Assembly (NCBI GenBank): GCA_036172665.1
Contig: JAYKNF010000021.1
Location: 62,001 to 126,000, forward strand
Reading direction: 5' to 3'
Length of the DNA stretch: 64,000 nt
From: Prosopocoilus inquinatus
Taxonomy: Eukaryota > Arthropoda > Insecta > Coleoptera > Lucanidae
The position numbers and the translations under genes were made by a program. Each line of letters starts with the position of its first letter. The stretch's first letter is position 1. The notes below the pieces were generated by a model. That model saw only the letters and a program-made list of their open reading frames with translations. It ran no database searches and was not told the DNA's origin. Below are positions 50,346 to 62,600 of this stretch, piece by piece.

Positions 50346-52360
50346 GTTCTCGGACGCAGCAGAAGCTGGAAATAGTTTTGAACGAAACAACACGTATTAG
50401 CGTTGTTCCTGTGATGCATCTAATCGATCCTTACTCATCTATCATGTTATTTGTCGTTTCGATGGCCTCCAGTAACTCTGATGTGAGATACGACGTTTTT
50501 GGACGCAGCAGGGGCTGGAAATAGTTTTAAACGAAACAACACGCATTAGCGTTGGTCCTGTGATGTATCTAATCGATCCTTACTCATCTATCATGTTATT
50601 TGACGTTTCGATGGACTCTAGTAATTCTGAAGAGAGATACGAAGTTTTTGGACGCAGCAGGAGCTGGAAATAGTTTTAAACGAAATAACACGTATTAGCG
50701 TTGTTCCTGTGATGTATCTAATCGATCCTTACTTATATAGCATGTTATTTGACGTTTGAATGGACTCCAGTAACTCTGATGTGATATACAAAGTTCTCGG
50801 ACGCAGCAGAAGCTGGAAATAGTTTTGAACGAAACAACACGTATTAGCGTTGTTCCTGTGATGCATCTAATCGATCCTTACTTATCTACTATGTTATTTG
50901 ACGTTTCGATGGACTCCAGTAACTCTGATATGAGATACGAAGTTTTTGGACGCAGCAGGAGCTGGAAATAGTTTTAAACGAAACAACACGTATTAGCGTT
51001 GTTCCTGTGATGTATCTAATCGATCCTTACTCATCTATCATGTTATTTGACGTTTGGATGGACTCCAGTAACTCTGATGTGAGATACAAAGTTTATCGGA
51101 AGCAGCAGAAGCTGCAAATAGTTTTAAATGAAACAACACGCATTAGCGTTGTTCCTGTGATGTATCTTATCGATCCTTACTCATCTATCATGTTATTTGA
51201 CGTTTGGACGGACACCAGTAACTCTGATGTGAGATACAAAGTTCTAGGACGCAGGAAAAGCTGGAAATAATTTTGAACGAAACAACACGTATTAGCGTTG
51301 TTCCTGTGATGTATCTAAACGATCCTTAATTATCTAACATGTTCTTTGACGTTTGGATGGACTCCAGTAACTCTGATGTGTGATACGAAATTTTCGGACG
51401 CAGCAGAAGCTGGAAATAGTTTTAAACGAAACAACACGCATTAGCGTTGTTCCTGTGATGTATCTAATCGATCCTTACTCATCTGTCATGTTATTTGACG
51501 TTTCGATGGACTCTAGTAATTCTGATGTGAGATACGAAGTTTTTGGACGCAGCAGGAGCTGGAAATAGTTTTAAACGAAACAACACGTATTAGCGTTGTT
51601 CCTGTGATGTATCTAATCGATCCTTACTCATCTATCATGTTATTTGACGTTTGGATGGACTCCAGTAACTCTGATGTGAGATACAAAGTTTATCGGAAGC
51701 AGCAGAAGCTGCAAATAGTTTTAAATGAAACAACACGCATTAGCGTTGTTCCTGTGATGTATCTTATCGATCCTTACTCATCTATCATGTTATTTGACGT
51801 TTGGACGGACACCAGTAACTCTGATGTGAGATACAAAGTTCTAGGACGCAGCAGAAGCTGGAAATAGTTTTGAACGAAACAACACGTATTAGCGTTGTTC
51901 CTGTGATGTATCTAAACGATCCTTAATTATCTAACATGTTATTTGACGTTTGGATGGACTCCAGTAAGTCTGATGTGAGATACGACGTTTTCGGACGCAG
52001 CAGCAACTGGAAATAGTTTTAAACGAAACAACACGTATTAGCGTTTTTCCTGTGATGTATCTAATCGATACTTACTCATCTATCATGTTATTTGACGTTT
52101 GGATGGACTCCAGTAACTCTGATGTGAGATACAAAGTTCTCGGACGCAGCAGTAGCTGGAAATAATTTTGAACGAAACAACACGTATTAGCGTTGTTCCT
52201 GTGATGTATCTAAGCGATACTTACTTATCTAACATGTTATTTGACGTTTCGATGGACTCCAGTAACTCTGATGTGAGATACGACGTTTTCGGACGCAGCA
52301 GAAGCTGGAAATAGTTTTAAACGAAACAACACGCATTAGCGATGTTCCTGTGATGTATCA
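50346..52360 (+). repeat. Transition region with a 597-bp repeat
   Basis: Carries the last GAAGAGAG monomer of the window (near 50629). About 50932-51367 matches about 51529-51964 at 597 bp (four monomers, one of them 150 bp), including GTTTGGACGGACACCAG (51204 and 51801). It also matches the 49.3-kb region at 2,086 bp (open frames at 49294 and 51380 are the same monomer pair). Private variants are GGAAAAGCTGG near 51253 and CATGTTCTTTG near 51340. Confidence 0.82.
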
Positions 52361-54004
52361 ATCGATCCTTACTCATCTATCATGTTATTTGTCGTTTCGA
52401 TGGCCTCCAGTAACTCTGATGTGAGATACGAAGTTTTTGGACGCAGCAGGAGCTGGAAATAGTTTTAAACGAAACAACATGCATTAGCGTTGTTCCTGTG
52501 ATGTATCTAATCGATCCTTACTCATCTATCATGTTATTTGACGTTTCGATGGACTCTAGTAATTCTGATGTGAGATACGAAGTTTTTGGACGCAGCAGGA
52601 GCTGTTTATAGTTTTAAACGAAACAACACGTATTAGCGTTGTTCCTGTGATGTATCTAATCGATCCTTACTCATCTATCATGTTATTTGACGTTTGGATG
52701 GACTCCAGTAACTCTGATGTGAGATACAAAGTTCTCGGACGCAGCAGTAGCTGGAAATAATTTTGAACGAAACAACACGTATTAGCGTTGTTCCTGTGAT
52801 GTATCTAATCGATCCTTACTTATATAGCATGTTATTTGACGTTTGAATGGACTCCAGTAACTCTGATGTGAGATACAAAGTTTATCGGACGCAGCAGAAG
52901 CCGCAAATAGTTTTAAATGAAACAACACGCATTATCGTTGTTCCTGTGATGTATCTAATCGATCCTTACTCATCTATCATGTTATTTGACGTTTCGATGG
53001 ACTCTAGTAACTCTGATGTGAGGTACGAAGTTTTTGGACGCAGCAGGAGCTGGAAATAGTTTTAAACGAAACAACATGCATTAGCGTTGTTCCTGTGATG
53101 TATCTAATCGATCCTTACTCATCTATCATGTTATTTGACGTTTCGATGGACTCTAGTAATTCTGATGTGAGATACGAAGTTTTTGGACGCAGCAGGAGCT
53201 GTTTATAGTTTTAAACGAAACAACACGTATTAGCGTTGTTCCTGTGATGTATCTAATCGATCCTTACTCATCTATCATGTTATTTGACGTTTGGATGGAC
53301 TCCAGTAACTCTGATGTGAAATACAAAGTTTATCGGACGCAGCAGAAGCTGCAAATAGTTTTAAATGAAACAACACGCATTATCGTTGTTCCTGTGATGT
53401 ATCTAATCGATCCTTACTCATCTATCATGTTATTTGACGTTTCGATGGACTCTAGTAACTCTGATGTGAGGTACGAAGTTTTTGGACGCAGCAGGAGCTG
53501 GAAATAGTTTTAAACGAAACAACATGCATTAGCGTTGTTCCTGTGATGTATCTAATCGATCCTTACTCATCTATCATGTTATTTGGCGTTTCGATGGACT
53601 CCAGTAACTTTGATGTGAGTTACGAAGTTCTCGGACGCAGCTGAAGCTAGAAAGAGTTTTAAACGAAACAACACGTATTAGCGTTGTTCCTGTGATGTAT
53701 CTAATCGATCCTTACTCATCTATCATGTTATTTGACGTTTGGATGGACTCCAGTAACTCTGATGTGAGATACAAAGTTCTCGGACGCAGCAGAAGCTGGA
53801 AATAGTTTTGAACGAAACAACACGTATTAGCGTTGTTCCTGTAATGTATCTAAACGATCCTTACATATCTAACATGTTATTTGACGTTTGGATGGACTCC
53901 AGTAACTCTGATGTGAGATACAAAGTTCTCGGACGCAGCAGTAGCTGGAAATAATTTTGAACGAAACAACACGTATTAGCGTTGTTCCTGTGATGTATCT
54001 AAGC
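52361..54004 (+). repeat. Right-domain monomers with GCTGTTTATAG variant
   Basis: AACAACATGCATT followed by GGAGCTGTTTATAG occurs at about 52474-52612 and 53071-53209 (offset 597 bp), and again near 60225-60357. About 52632-53906 matches about 59780-61054 at 7,148 bp, with shared ATTATCGTTG, GTGAGGTACG and GATGTGAAATAC variants. A CTGAAGCTAGAAAGAG tail (near 53641) is also shared. Satellite only; no gene. Confidence 0.85.
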
Positions 54005-55277
54005 GATCCTTACTTATCTACTATGTTATTTGACGTTTCGATGGACTCCAGTAACTCTGATGTGAGATACGAAATTTTTGGACGCAGCAGGAGCTGGAAA
54101 TAGTTTTAAACGAAACAACACGTATTAGCGTTGTTCCTGTGATGTATCTAATCGATCCTTACTCATCTATCATGTTATTTGACGTTTGGATGGACTCCAG
54201 TAACTCTGATGTGAGATACAAAGTTTATCGGAAGCAGCAGAAGCTGCAAATAGTTTTAAATGAAACAACACGCATTAGCGTTGTTCCTGTGATGTATCTA
54301 ATCGATCCTTACTCATCTATCATGTTATTTGACGTTTCGATGGACTCTAGTAATTCTGATGTGAGATACGAAGTTTTTGGACGCAGCAGGAGCTGGAAAT
54401 AGTATTAAATGAAACAACACGTATTAGCGTTGTTCCTGTGATGTATCTATTCGATTCTTACTTATCTAACATGTTATTTGACGTTTGGATGGACTCCAGT
54501 AAGTCTGATGTAAGATACAGAGTTCTCGGACGCAGCAGTTGCTGGAAATAGTTTTAAACGAAACAACACGCATTAGCGTTGTTCCTGTGATGTATCTAAT
54601 CGATTCTTACTCACCTATCATGTTATTTGACGTTTCGATGGACTCCAGTAACTCTGAAGTGAGATACGAAGTTCTCGGACGCAGCTGAAGCTGGAGATAG
54701 TTTTAAACGAAACAACACGTATTAGCGTTGTTCCTGTGCTGTATCTAATCGATCCTTACTTATCTATCATGTTATTTGTCGTTTCGATGGACTCCAGTAA
54801 CTCTGATGTGAGATACGACGTTTTCGGACGCAGCAGAAGCTGGAAATAGTTTTAAACTAAGCAACACGCATTAGCCATGTTCCTGTGATGTATCTAATCG
54901 ATCCTTACTCATCTATCATGTTATTTTACGTTTGGATGGACTCCAGTAACTCCGATGTGAGATACAAAGTTTTTGGACGCAGCAGGAGCTGGAAATAGTT
55001 TTAAACGAAACAACACGTATTATCGTTGTTTCTGTTCCAATCGATCCTTACTTATCTACTATGTTATTTGACGTTTCGATGGACTCCAGTAACTCTGATG
55101 TGAGATACGAAATTTTCGGACGCAGCAGAAGCTGGAAATAGTTTTAAACTAAGCAACACGCATTAGCCATGTTCCTGTGATGTATCTAATCGATCCTTAC
55201 TCATCTATCATGTTATTTTACGTTTGGATGGACTCCAGTAACTCCGATGTGAGATACAAAGTTTTTGGACGCAGCAG

Positions 55278-55739
55278 TTGCTGGAAATAGTTTTAAACGA
55301 AACAACACGTATTAGCGTTGTTCCTGTGATGTATCTAATCGATCCTTACTCATCTATCATGTTATTTGACGTTTGGATGGACTCCAGTAACTCTGATGTG
55401 AGATACAAAGTTTATCGGAAGCAGCAGAAGCTGCAAATAGTTTTAAATGAAACAACACGCATTAGCGTTGTTCCTGTGATGTATCTAATCGATCCTTACT
55501 CATCTATCATGTTATTTGACGTTTGGATGGACTCCAGTAACACTGATGTGAGATACAAAGTTTATCGGAAGCAGCAGAAGCTGCAAATAGTTTTAAATGA
55601 AACAACACGCATTAGCGTTGTTCCTGTGATGTATCTAATCGATCCTTACTCATCTATCATGTTATTTGACGTTTGGATGGACTCCAGTAACTCTGATGTG
55701 AGATACAAAGTTCTCGGACGCAGCAGAAGCTGGAAATAG
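55278..55739 (+). other. Longest open frame in the array (153 codons); not called a gene
   Basis: Two consecutive 150-bp monomers keep the frame open here, so the frame runs through three copies of a 50-residue unit before stopping at the usual GGAAATAG. The unit contains VVPVMYLIDPYSSIMLFDVW and MDSSNSDVRYKVYRKQQKLQ. There is no upstream unique sequence, no recognisable domain, signal peptide or membrane segment, and the start ATG is simply the first in the frame. An almost identical 153-codon frame lies at 57360-57821 because both sit in a 2,082-bp duplication. I see it as satellite DNA with an accidental or relic open frame. Translation is not supported. Confidence 0.8.
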
Positions 55740-57359
55740 TTTTGAACGAAACAACACGTATTAGCGTTGTTCCTGTGATGTATCTAAACGATCCTTACTT
55801 ATCTAACATGTTATTTGACGTTTGGATGGACTCCAGTAACTCTGCTGTGTGATACGAAATTTTCGGACGCAGCAGAAGCTGGAAATTGTTTTAAACGAAA
55901 AAACACGCATTAGCGTTGTTCCTGTGATGTATCTAATCGATCCTTACTCATCTATCATGTTATTTGACGTTTCGATGGACTCTAGTAACTCTGATGTGAG
56001 ATACGAAGTTTTTGGACGCAGCAGGAGCTGGAAATAGTTTTAAACGAAACAACATGCATTAGCGTTGTTCCTGTGATGTATCTAATCGATCCTTACTCAT
56101 CTATCATGTTATTTGACGTTTGGACGGACACCAGTAACTCTGATGTGAGATACAAAGTTCTAGGACGCAGCAGAAGCTGGAAATAGTTTTGAACGAAACA
56201 ACACGTATTAGCGTTGTTCCTGTGATGTATCTAAACGATCCTTAATTATCTAACATGTTATTTGACGTTTGGATGGACTCCAGTAAGTCTGATGTGAGAT
56301 ACGACGTTTTCGGACGCAGCAGCAACTGGAAATAGTTTTAAACGAAACAACACGTATTAGCGTTGTTCCTGTGATGTATCTAATCGATACTTACTCATCT
56401 ATCATGTTATTTGACGTTTGGATGGACTCCAGTAACTCTGATGTGAGATACAAAGTTCTCGGACGCAGCAGTAGCTGGAAATAATTTTGAATGAAACAAC
56501 ACGTATTAGCGTTGTTCCTGTGATGTATCTAAGGGATCCTTACTTATCTACTATGTTATTTGACGTTTCGATGGACTCCAGTAACTCTGATGTGAGATAC
56601 GAAATTTTTGGACGCAGCAGGAGCTGGAAATAGTTTTAAACGAAACAACACGTATTAGCGTTGTTCCTGTGATGTATCTAATCGATCCTTACTCATCTAT
56701 CATGTTATTTGACGTTTCGATGGACTCTAGTAACTCTGATGTGAGATACGAAGTTTTTGGACGCAGCAGGAGCTGGAAATAGTTTTAAACGAAACAACAT
56801 GCATTAGCGTTGTTCCTGTGCTGTATCTAATCGATCCTTACTTATCTATCATGTTATTTGTCGTTTCGATGGACTCCAGTAACTCTGATGTGAGATACGA
56901 CGTTTTCGGACGCAGCAGAAGCTGGAAATAGTTTTAAACTAAGCAACACGCATTAGCCATGTTCCTGTGATGTATCTAATCGATCCTTACTCATCTATCA
57001 TGTTATTTTACGTTTGGATGGACTCCAGTAACTCCGATGTGAGATACAAAGTTTTTGGACGCAGCAGGAGCTGGAAATAGTTTTAAACGAAACAACACGT
57101 ATTATCGTTGTTTCTGTTCCAATCGATCCTTACTTATCTACTATGTTATTTGACGTTTCGATGGACTCCAGTAACTCTGATGTGAGATACGAAATTTTCG
57201 GACGCAGCAGAAGCTGGAAATAGTTTTAAACTAAGCAACACGCATTAGCCATGTTCCTGTGATGTATCTAATCGATCCTTACTCATCTATCATGTTATTT
57301 TACGTTTGGATGGACTCCAGTAACTCCGATGTGAGATACAAAGTTTTTGGACGCAGCAG

Positions 57360-57821
57360 TTGCTGGAAATAGTTTTAAACGAAACAACACGTATTAGCGT
57401 TGTTCCTGTGATGTATCTAATCGATCCTTACTCATCTATCATGTTATTTGACGTTTGGATGGACTCCAGTAACTCTGATGTGAGATACAAAGTTTATCGG
57501 AAGCAGCAGAAGCTGCAAATAGTTTTAAATGAAACAACACGCATTAGCGTTGTTCCTGTGATGTATCTAATCGATCCTTACTCATCTATCATGTTATTTG
57601 ACGTTTGGATGGACTCCAGTAACACTGATGTGAGATACAAAGTTTATCGGAAGCAGCAGAAGCTGCAAATAGTTTTAAATGAAACAACACGCATTAGCGT
57701 TGTTCCTGTGATGTATCTAATCGATCCTTACTCATCTATCATGTTATTTGACGTTTGGATGGACTCCAGTAACTCTGATGTGAGATACAAAGTTCTCGGA
57801 CGCAGCAGAAGCTGGAAATAG
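57360..57821 (+). other. Second copy of the 153-codon open frame; not called a gene
   Basis: This is the downstream copy, 2,082 bp away, of the open frame at 55278-55739. It also has two 150-bp monomers in a row, including the shared AGTAACACTGATG variant in the middle unit. It ends at the common stop where a 149-bp type tail, GCTGGAAATAG, returns. The identity of the two frames follows from the duplication and is not evidence of selection on a protein. Confidence 0.8.
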
Positions 57822-59640
57822 TTTTGAACGAAACAACACGTATTAGCGTTGTTCCTGTGATGTATCTAAACGATCCTTACTTATCTAACATGTTATTTGA
57901 CGTTTGGATGGACTCCAGTAACTCTGCTGTGTGATACGAAATTTTCGGACGCAGCAGAAGCTGGAAATTGTTTTAAACGAAAAAACACGCATTAGCGTTG
58001 TTCCTGTGATGTATCTAATCGATCCTTACTCATCTATCATGTTATTTGACGTTTCGATGGACTCTAGTAACTCTGATGTGAGATACGAAGTTTTTGGACG
58101 CAGCAGGAGCTGGAAATAGTTTTAAACGAAACAACATGCATTAGCGTTGTTCCTGTGATGTATCTAATCGATCCTTACTCATCTATCATGTTATTTGACG
58201 TTTGGACGGACACCAGTAACTCTGATGTGAGATACAAAGTTCTAGGACGCAGCAGAAGCTGGAAATAGTTTTGAACGAAACAACACGTATTAGCGTTGTT
58301 CCTGTGATGTATCTAAACGATCCTTAATTATCTAACATGTTATTTGACGTTTGGATGGACTCCAGTAAGTCTGATGTGAGATACGACGTTTTCGGACGCA
58401 GCAGCAACTGGAAATAGTTTTAAACGAAACAACACGTATTAGCGTTGTTCCTGTGATGTATCTAATCGATACTTACTCATCTATCATGTTATTTGACGTT
58501 TGGATGGACTCCAGTAACTCTGATGTGAGATACAAAGTTCTCGGACGCAGCAGTAGCTGGAAATAATTTTGAATGAAACAACACGTATTAGCGTTGTTCC
58601 TGTGATGTATCTAAGGGATCCTTACTTATCTACTATGTTATTTGACGTTTCGATGGACTCCAGTAACTCTGATGTGAGATACGAAATTTTTGGACGCAGC
58701 AGGAGCTGGAAATAGTTTTAAACGAAACAACACGTATTAGCGTTGTTCCTGTGATGTATCTAATCGATCCTTACTCATCTATCATGTTATTTGACGTTTG
58801 GATGGACTCCAGTAACTCTGATGTGAGATACAAAGTTTATCGGAAGCAGCAGAAGCTGCAAATAGTTTTAAATGAGACAACACGCATTAGCGTTGTTCCT
58901 GTGATGTATCTAATCGATCCTTACTCATCTATCATGTTATTTGACGTTTCGATGGACTCTAGTAATTCTGATGTGAGATACGAAGTTTTTGGACGCAGCA
59001 GGAGCTGGAAATAGTTTTAAATGAAACAACACGTATTAGCGTTGTTCCTGCGATGTATCTATTCGATTCTTACTTATCTAACATGTTATTTGACGTTTGG
59101 ATGGACTCCAGTAAGTCTGATGTAAGATACAAAGTTCTCGGACGCAGCAGTTGCTGGAAATAGTTTTAAACTAAACAACACGCATTGGCGTTGTTCCTGT
59201 GATGTATCTAATCGATTCTTACTCACCTATCATGTTATTTGACGTTTCGATGGACTCCAGTAACTCTGAAGTGAGATACGAAGTTCTCGGACGCAGCTGA
59301 AGCTGGAGATAGTTCTAAACGAAACAACACGTATTAGCGTTGTTCCTGTGCTGTATCTAATCGATCCTTACTTATCTATCATGTTATTTGTCGTTTCGAT
59401 GGACTCCAGTAACTCTGATGTGAGATACGACGTTTTCGGACGCAGCAGAAGCTGGAAATAGTTTTAAACTAAGCAACACGCATTAGCCATGTTCCTGTGA
59501 TGTATCTAATCGATCCTTACTCATCTATCATGTTATTTTACGTTTGGATGGACTCCAGTAACTCCGATGTGAGATACAAAGTTTTTGGACGCAGCAGGAG
59601 CTGGAAATAGTTTTAAACGAAACAACACGTATTATCGTTG

Positions 59641-62600
59641 TTCCTGTGATGTATCCAATCGATCCTTACTTATCTACTATGTTATTTGACGTTTCGATGG
59701 ACTCCAGTAACTCTGATGTGAGATACGAAATTTTCGGACGCAGCAGAAGCTGGAAATAGTTTTAAACGAAACAACACGCATTAGCGTTGTTCCTGTGATG
59801 TATCTAATCGATCCTTACTCATCTATCATGTTATTTGACGTTTGGATGGACTCCAGTAACTCTGATGTGAGATACAAAGTTCTCGGACGCAGCAGTAGCT
59901 GGAAATAATTTTGAACGAAACAACACGTATTAGCGTTGTTCCTGTGATGTATCTAATCGATCCTTACTTATATAGCATGTTATTTGACGTTTGAATGGAC
60001 TCCAGTAACTCTGATGTGAGATACAAAGTTTATCGGACGCAGCAGAAGCTGCAAATAGTTTTAAATGAAACAACACGCATTATCGTTGTTCCTGTGATGT
60101 ATCTAATCGATCCTTACTCATCTATCATGTTATTTGACGTTTCGATGGACTCTAGTAACTCTGATGTGAGGTACGAAGTTTTTGGACGCAGCAGGAGCTG
60201 GAAATAGTTTTAAACGAAACAACATGCATTAGCGTTGTTCCTGTGATGTATCTAATCGATCCTTACTCATCTATCATGTTATTTGACGTTTCGATGGACT
60301 CTAGTAATTCTGATGTGAGATACGAAGTTTTTGGACGCAGCAGGAGCTGTTTATAGTTTTAAACGAAACAACACGTATTAGCGTTGTTCCTGTGATGTAT
60401 ATAATCGATCCTTACTCATCTATCATGTTATTTGACGTTTGGATGGACTCCAGTAACTCTGATGTGAAATACAAAGTTTATCGGACGCAGCAGAAGCTGC
60501 AAATAGTTTTAAATGAAACAACACGCATTATCGTTGTTCCTGTGATGTATCTAATCGATCCTTACTCATCTATCATGTTATTTGACGTTTCGATGGACTC
60601 TAGTAACTCTGATGTGAGGTACGAAGTTTTTGGACGCAGCAGGAGCTGGAAATAGTTTTAAACGAAACAACATGCATTAGCGTTGTTCCTGTGATGTATC
60701 TAATCGATCCTTACTCATCTATCATGTTATTTGGCGTTTCGATGGACTCCAGTAACTTTGATGTGAGTTACGAAGTTCTCGGACGCAGCTGAAGCTAGAA
60801 AGAGTTTTAAACGAAACAACACGTATTAGCGTTGTTCCTGTGATGTATCTAATCGATCCTTACTCATCTATCATGTTATTTGACGTTTGGATGGGCTCCA
60901 GTAACTCTGATGTGAGATACAAAGTTCTCGGACGCAGCAGAAGCTGGAAATAGTTTTGAACGAAACAACACGTATTAGCGTTGTTCCTGTGATGTATCTA
61001 AACGATCCTTACTTATCTAACATGTTATTTGACGTTTGGATGGACTCCAGTAACTTTGATGTGTGATACGAAATTTTCGGACGCAGCAGAAGCTGGAAAT
61101 AGTTTTAAACGAAACAACACGCATTAGCGTTCTTCCTGTGATGTATCTAATCGATCCTTACTCATCTATCATGTTATTTGACGTTTCGATGGACTCTAGT
61201 AACTCTGATGTGAGATACGAAGTTTTTGGACGCAGCAGGAGCTGGAAATAGTTTTAAACGAAACAACATGCATTAGCGTTGTTCCTGTGATGTATCTAAT
61301 CGATCCTTACTCATCTATCATGTTATTTGACGTTTGGACGGACACCAGTAACTCTGATGTGAGATACAAAGTTCTAGGACGCAGCAGAAGCTGGAAATAG
61401 TTTTGAACGAAACAACACGTATTATCGTTGTTCCTGTGATGTATCTAAACGATCCTTAATTATCTAACATGTTATTTGACGTTTGGATGGACTCCAGTAA
61501 GTCTGATGTGAGATACGACGTTTTCGGACGCAGCAGCAACTGGAAATAGTTTTAAACGAAACAACACGTATTAGCGTTGTTCCTGTGATGTATCTAATCG
61601 ATACTTACTCATCTATCATGTTATTTGACGTTTGGATGGACTCCAGTAACTCTGATGTGAGATACAAAGTTCTCGGACGCAGCAGTAGCTGGAAATAATT
61701 TTGAACGAAACAACACGTATTAGCGTTGTTCCTGTGATGTATCTAAGCGATCCTTACTTATCTACTATGTTATTTGACGTTTCGATGGACTCCAGTAACT
61801 CTGATGTGAGATACGAAATTTTTGGACGCAGCAGGAGCTGGAAATAGTTTTAAACGAAACAACACGTATTAGCGTTGTTCCTGTGAAGTATCTAATCGAT
61901 CCTTACTCATCTATCATGTTATTTGACGTTTCGATGGACTCTAGTAATTCTGATGTGAGATACGAAGTTTTTGGACGCAGCAGGAGCTGGAAATAGTTTT
62001 AAATGAAACAACACGTATTAGCGTTGTTCCTGTGATGTATCTATTCGATTCTTACTTATCTAACATGTTATTTGACGTTTGGATGGACTCCAGTAAGTCT
62101 GATGTAAGATACAAAGTTCTCGGACGCAGCAGTTGCTGGAAATAGTTTTAAACGAAACAACACGCATTAGCGTTGTTCCTGTGATGTATCTAATCGATTC
62201 TTACTCACCTATCATGTTGTTTGACGTTTCGATGGACTCCAGTAACTCTGAAGTGAGATACGAAGTTCTCGGACGCAGCTGAAGCTGGAGATAGTTTTAA
62301 ACGAAACAACACGTATTAGCGTTGTTCCTGTGCTGTATCTAATCGATCCTTACTTATCTATCATGTTATTTGTCGTTTCGATGGACTCCAGTAACTCTGA
62401 TGTGAGATACGACGTTTTCGGACGCAGCAGAAGCTGGAAATAGTTTTAAACTAAGCAACACGCATTAGCCATGTTCCTGTGATGTATCTAATCGATCCTT
62501 ACTCATCTATCATGTTATTTTACGTTTGGATGGACTCCAGTAACTCCGATGTGAGATACAAAGTTTTTGGACGCAGCAGGAGCTGGAAATAGTTTTAAAC

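Larger units (their letters stand above)
54005..59640 (+). repeat. 2,082-bp tandem duplication inside a 4,612-bp repeat
   Basis: About 54722-56726 matches about 56804-58808 at 2,082 bp (14 monomers, with two 150-bp members and one 6-bp deletion). Shared rare variants are TTGTTTCTGTTCCAATCG (near 55025 and 57107), AGTAACACTGATG (near 55537 and 57619), GGAAATTG with GAAAAAACACG (near 55881 and 57963) and CTAAGGGATCC (near 56529 and 58611). About 54005-55028 also matches about 58617-59640 at 4,612 bp, through the CTATTCGATTC, CTCACCTATC and CTAAGCAAC monomers. The 6-bp deletion is in 55025 and 57107 but not at 59637, so it arose before the 2,082-bp duplication but is not ancestral to the wider repeat. 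Confidence 0.87.
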
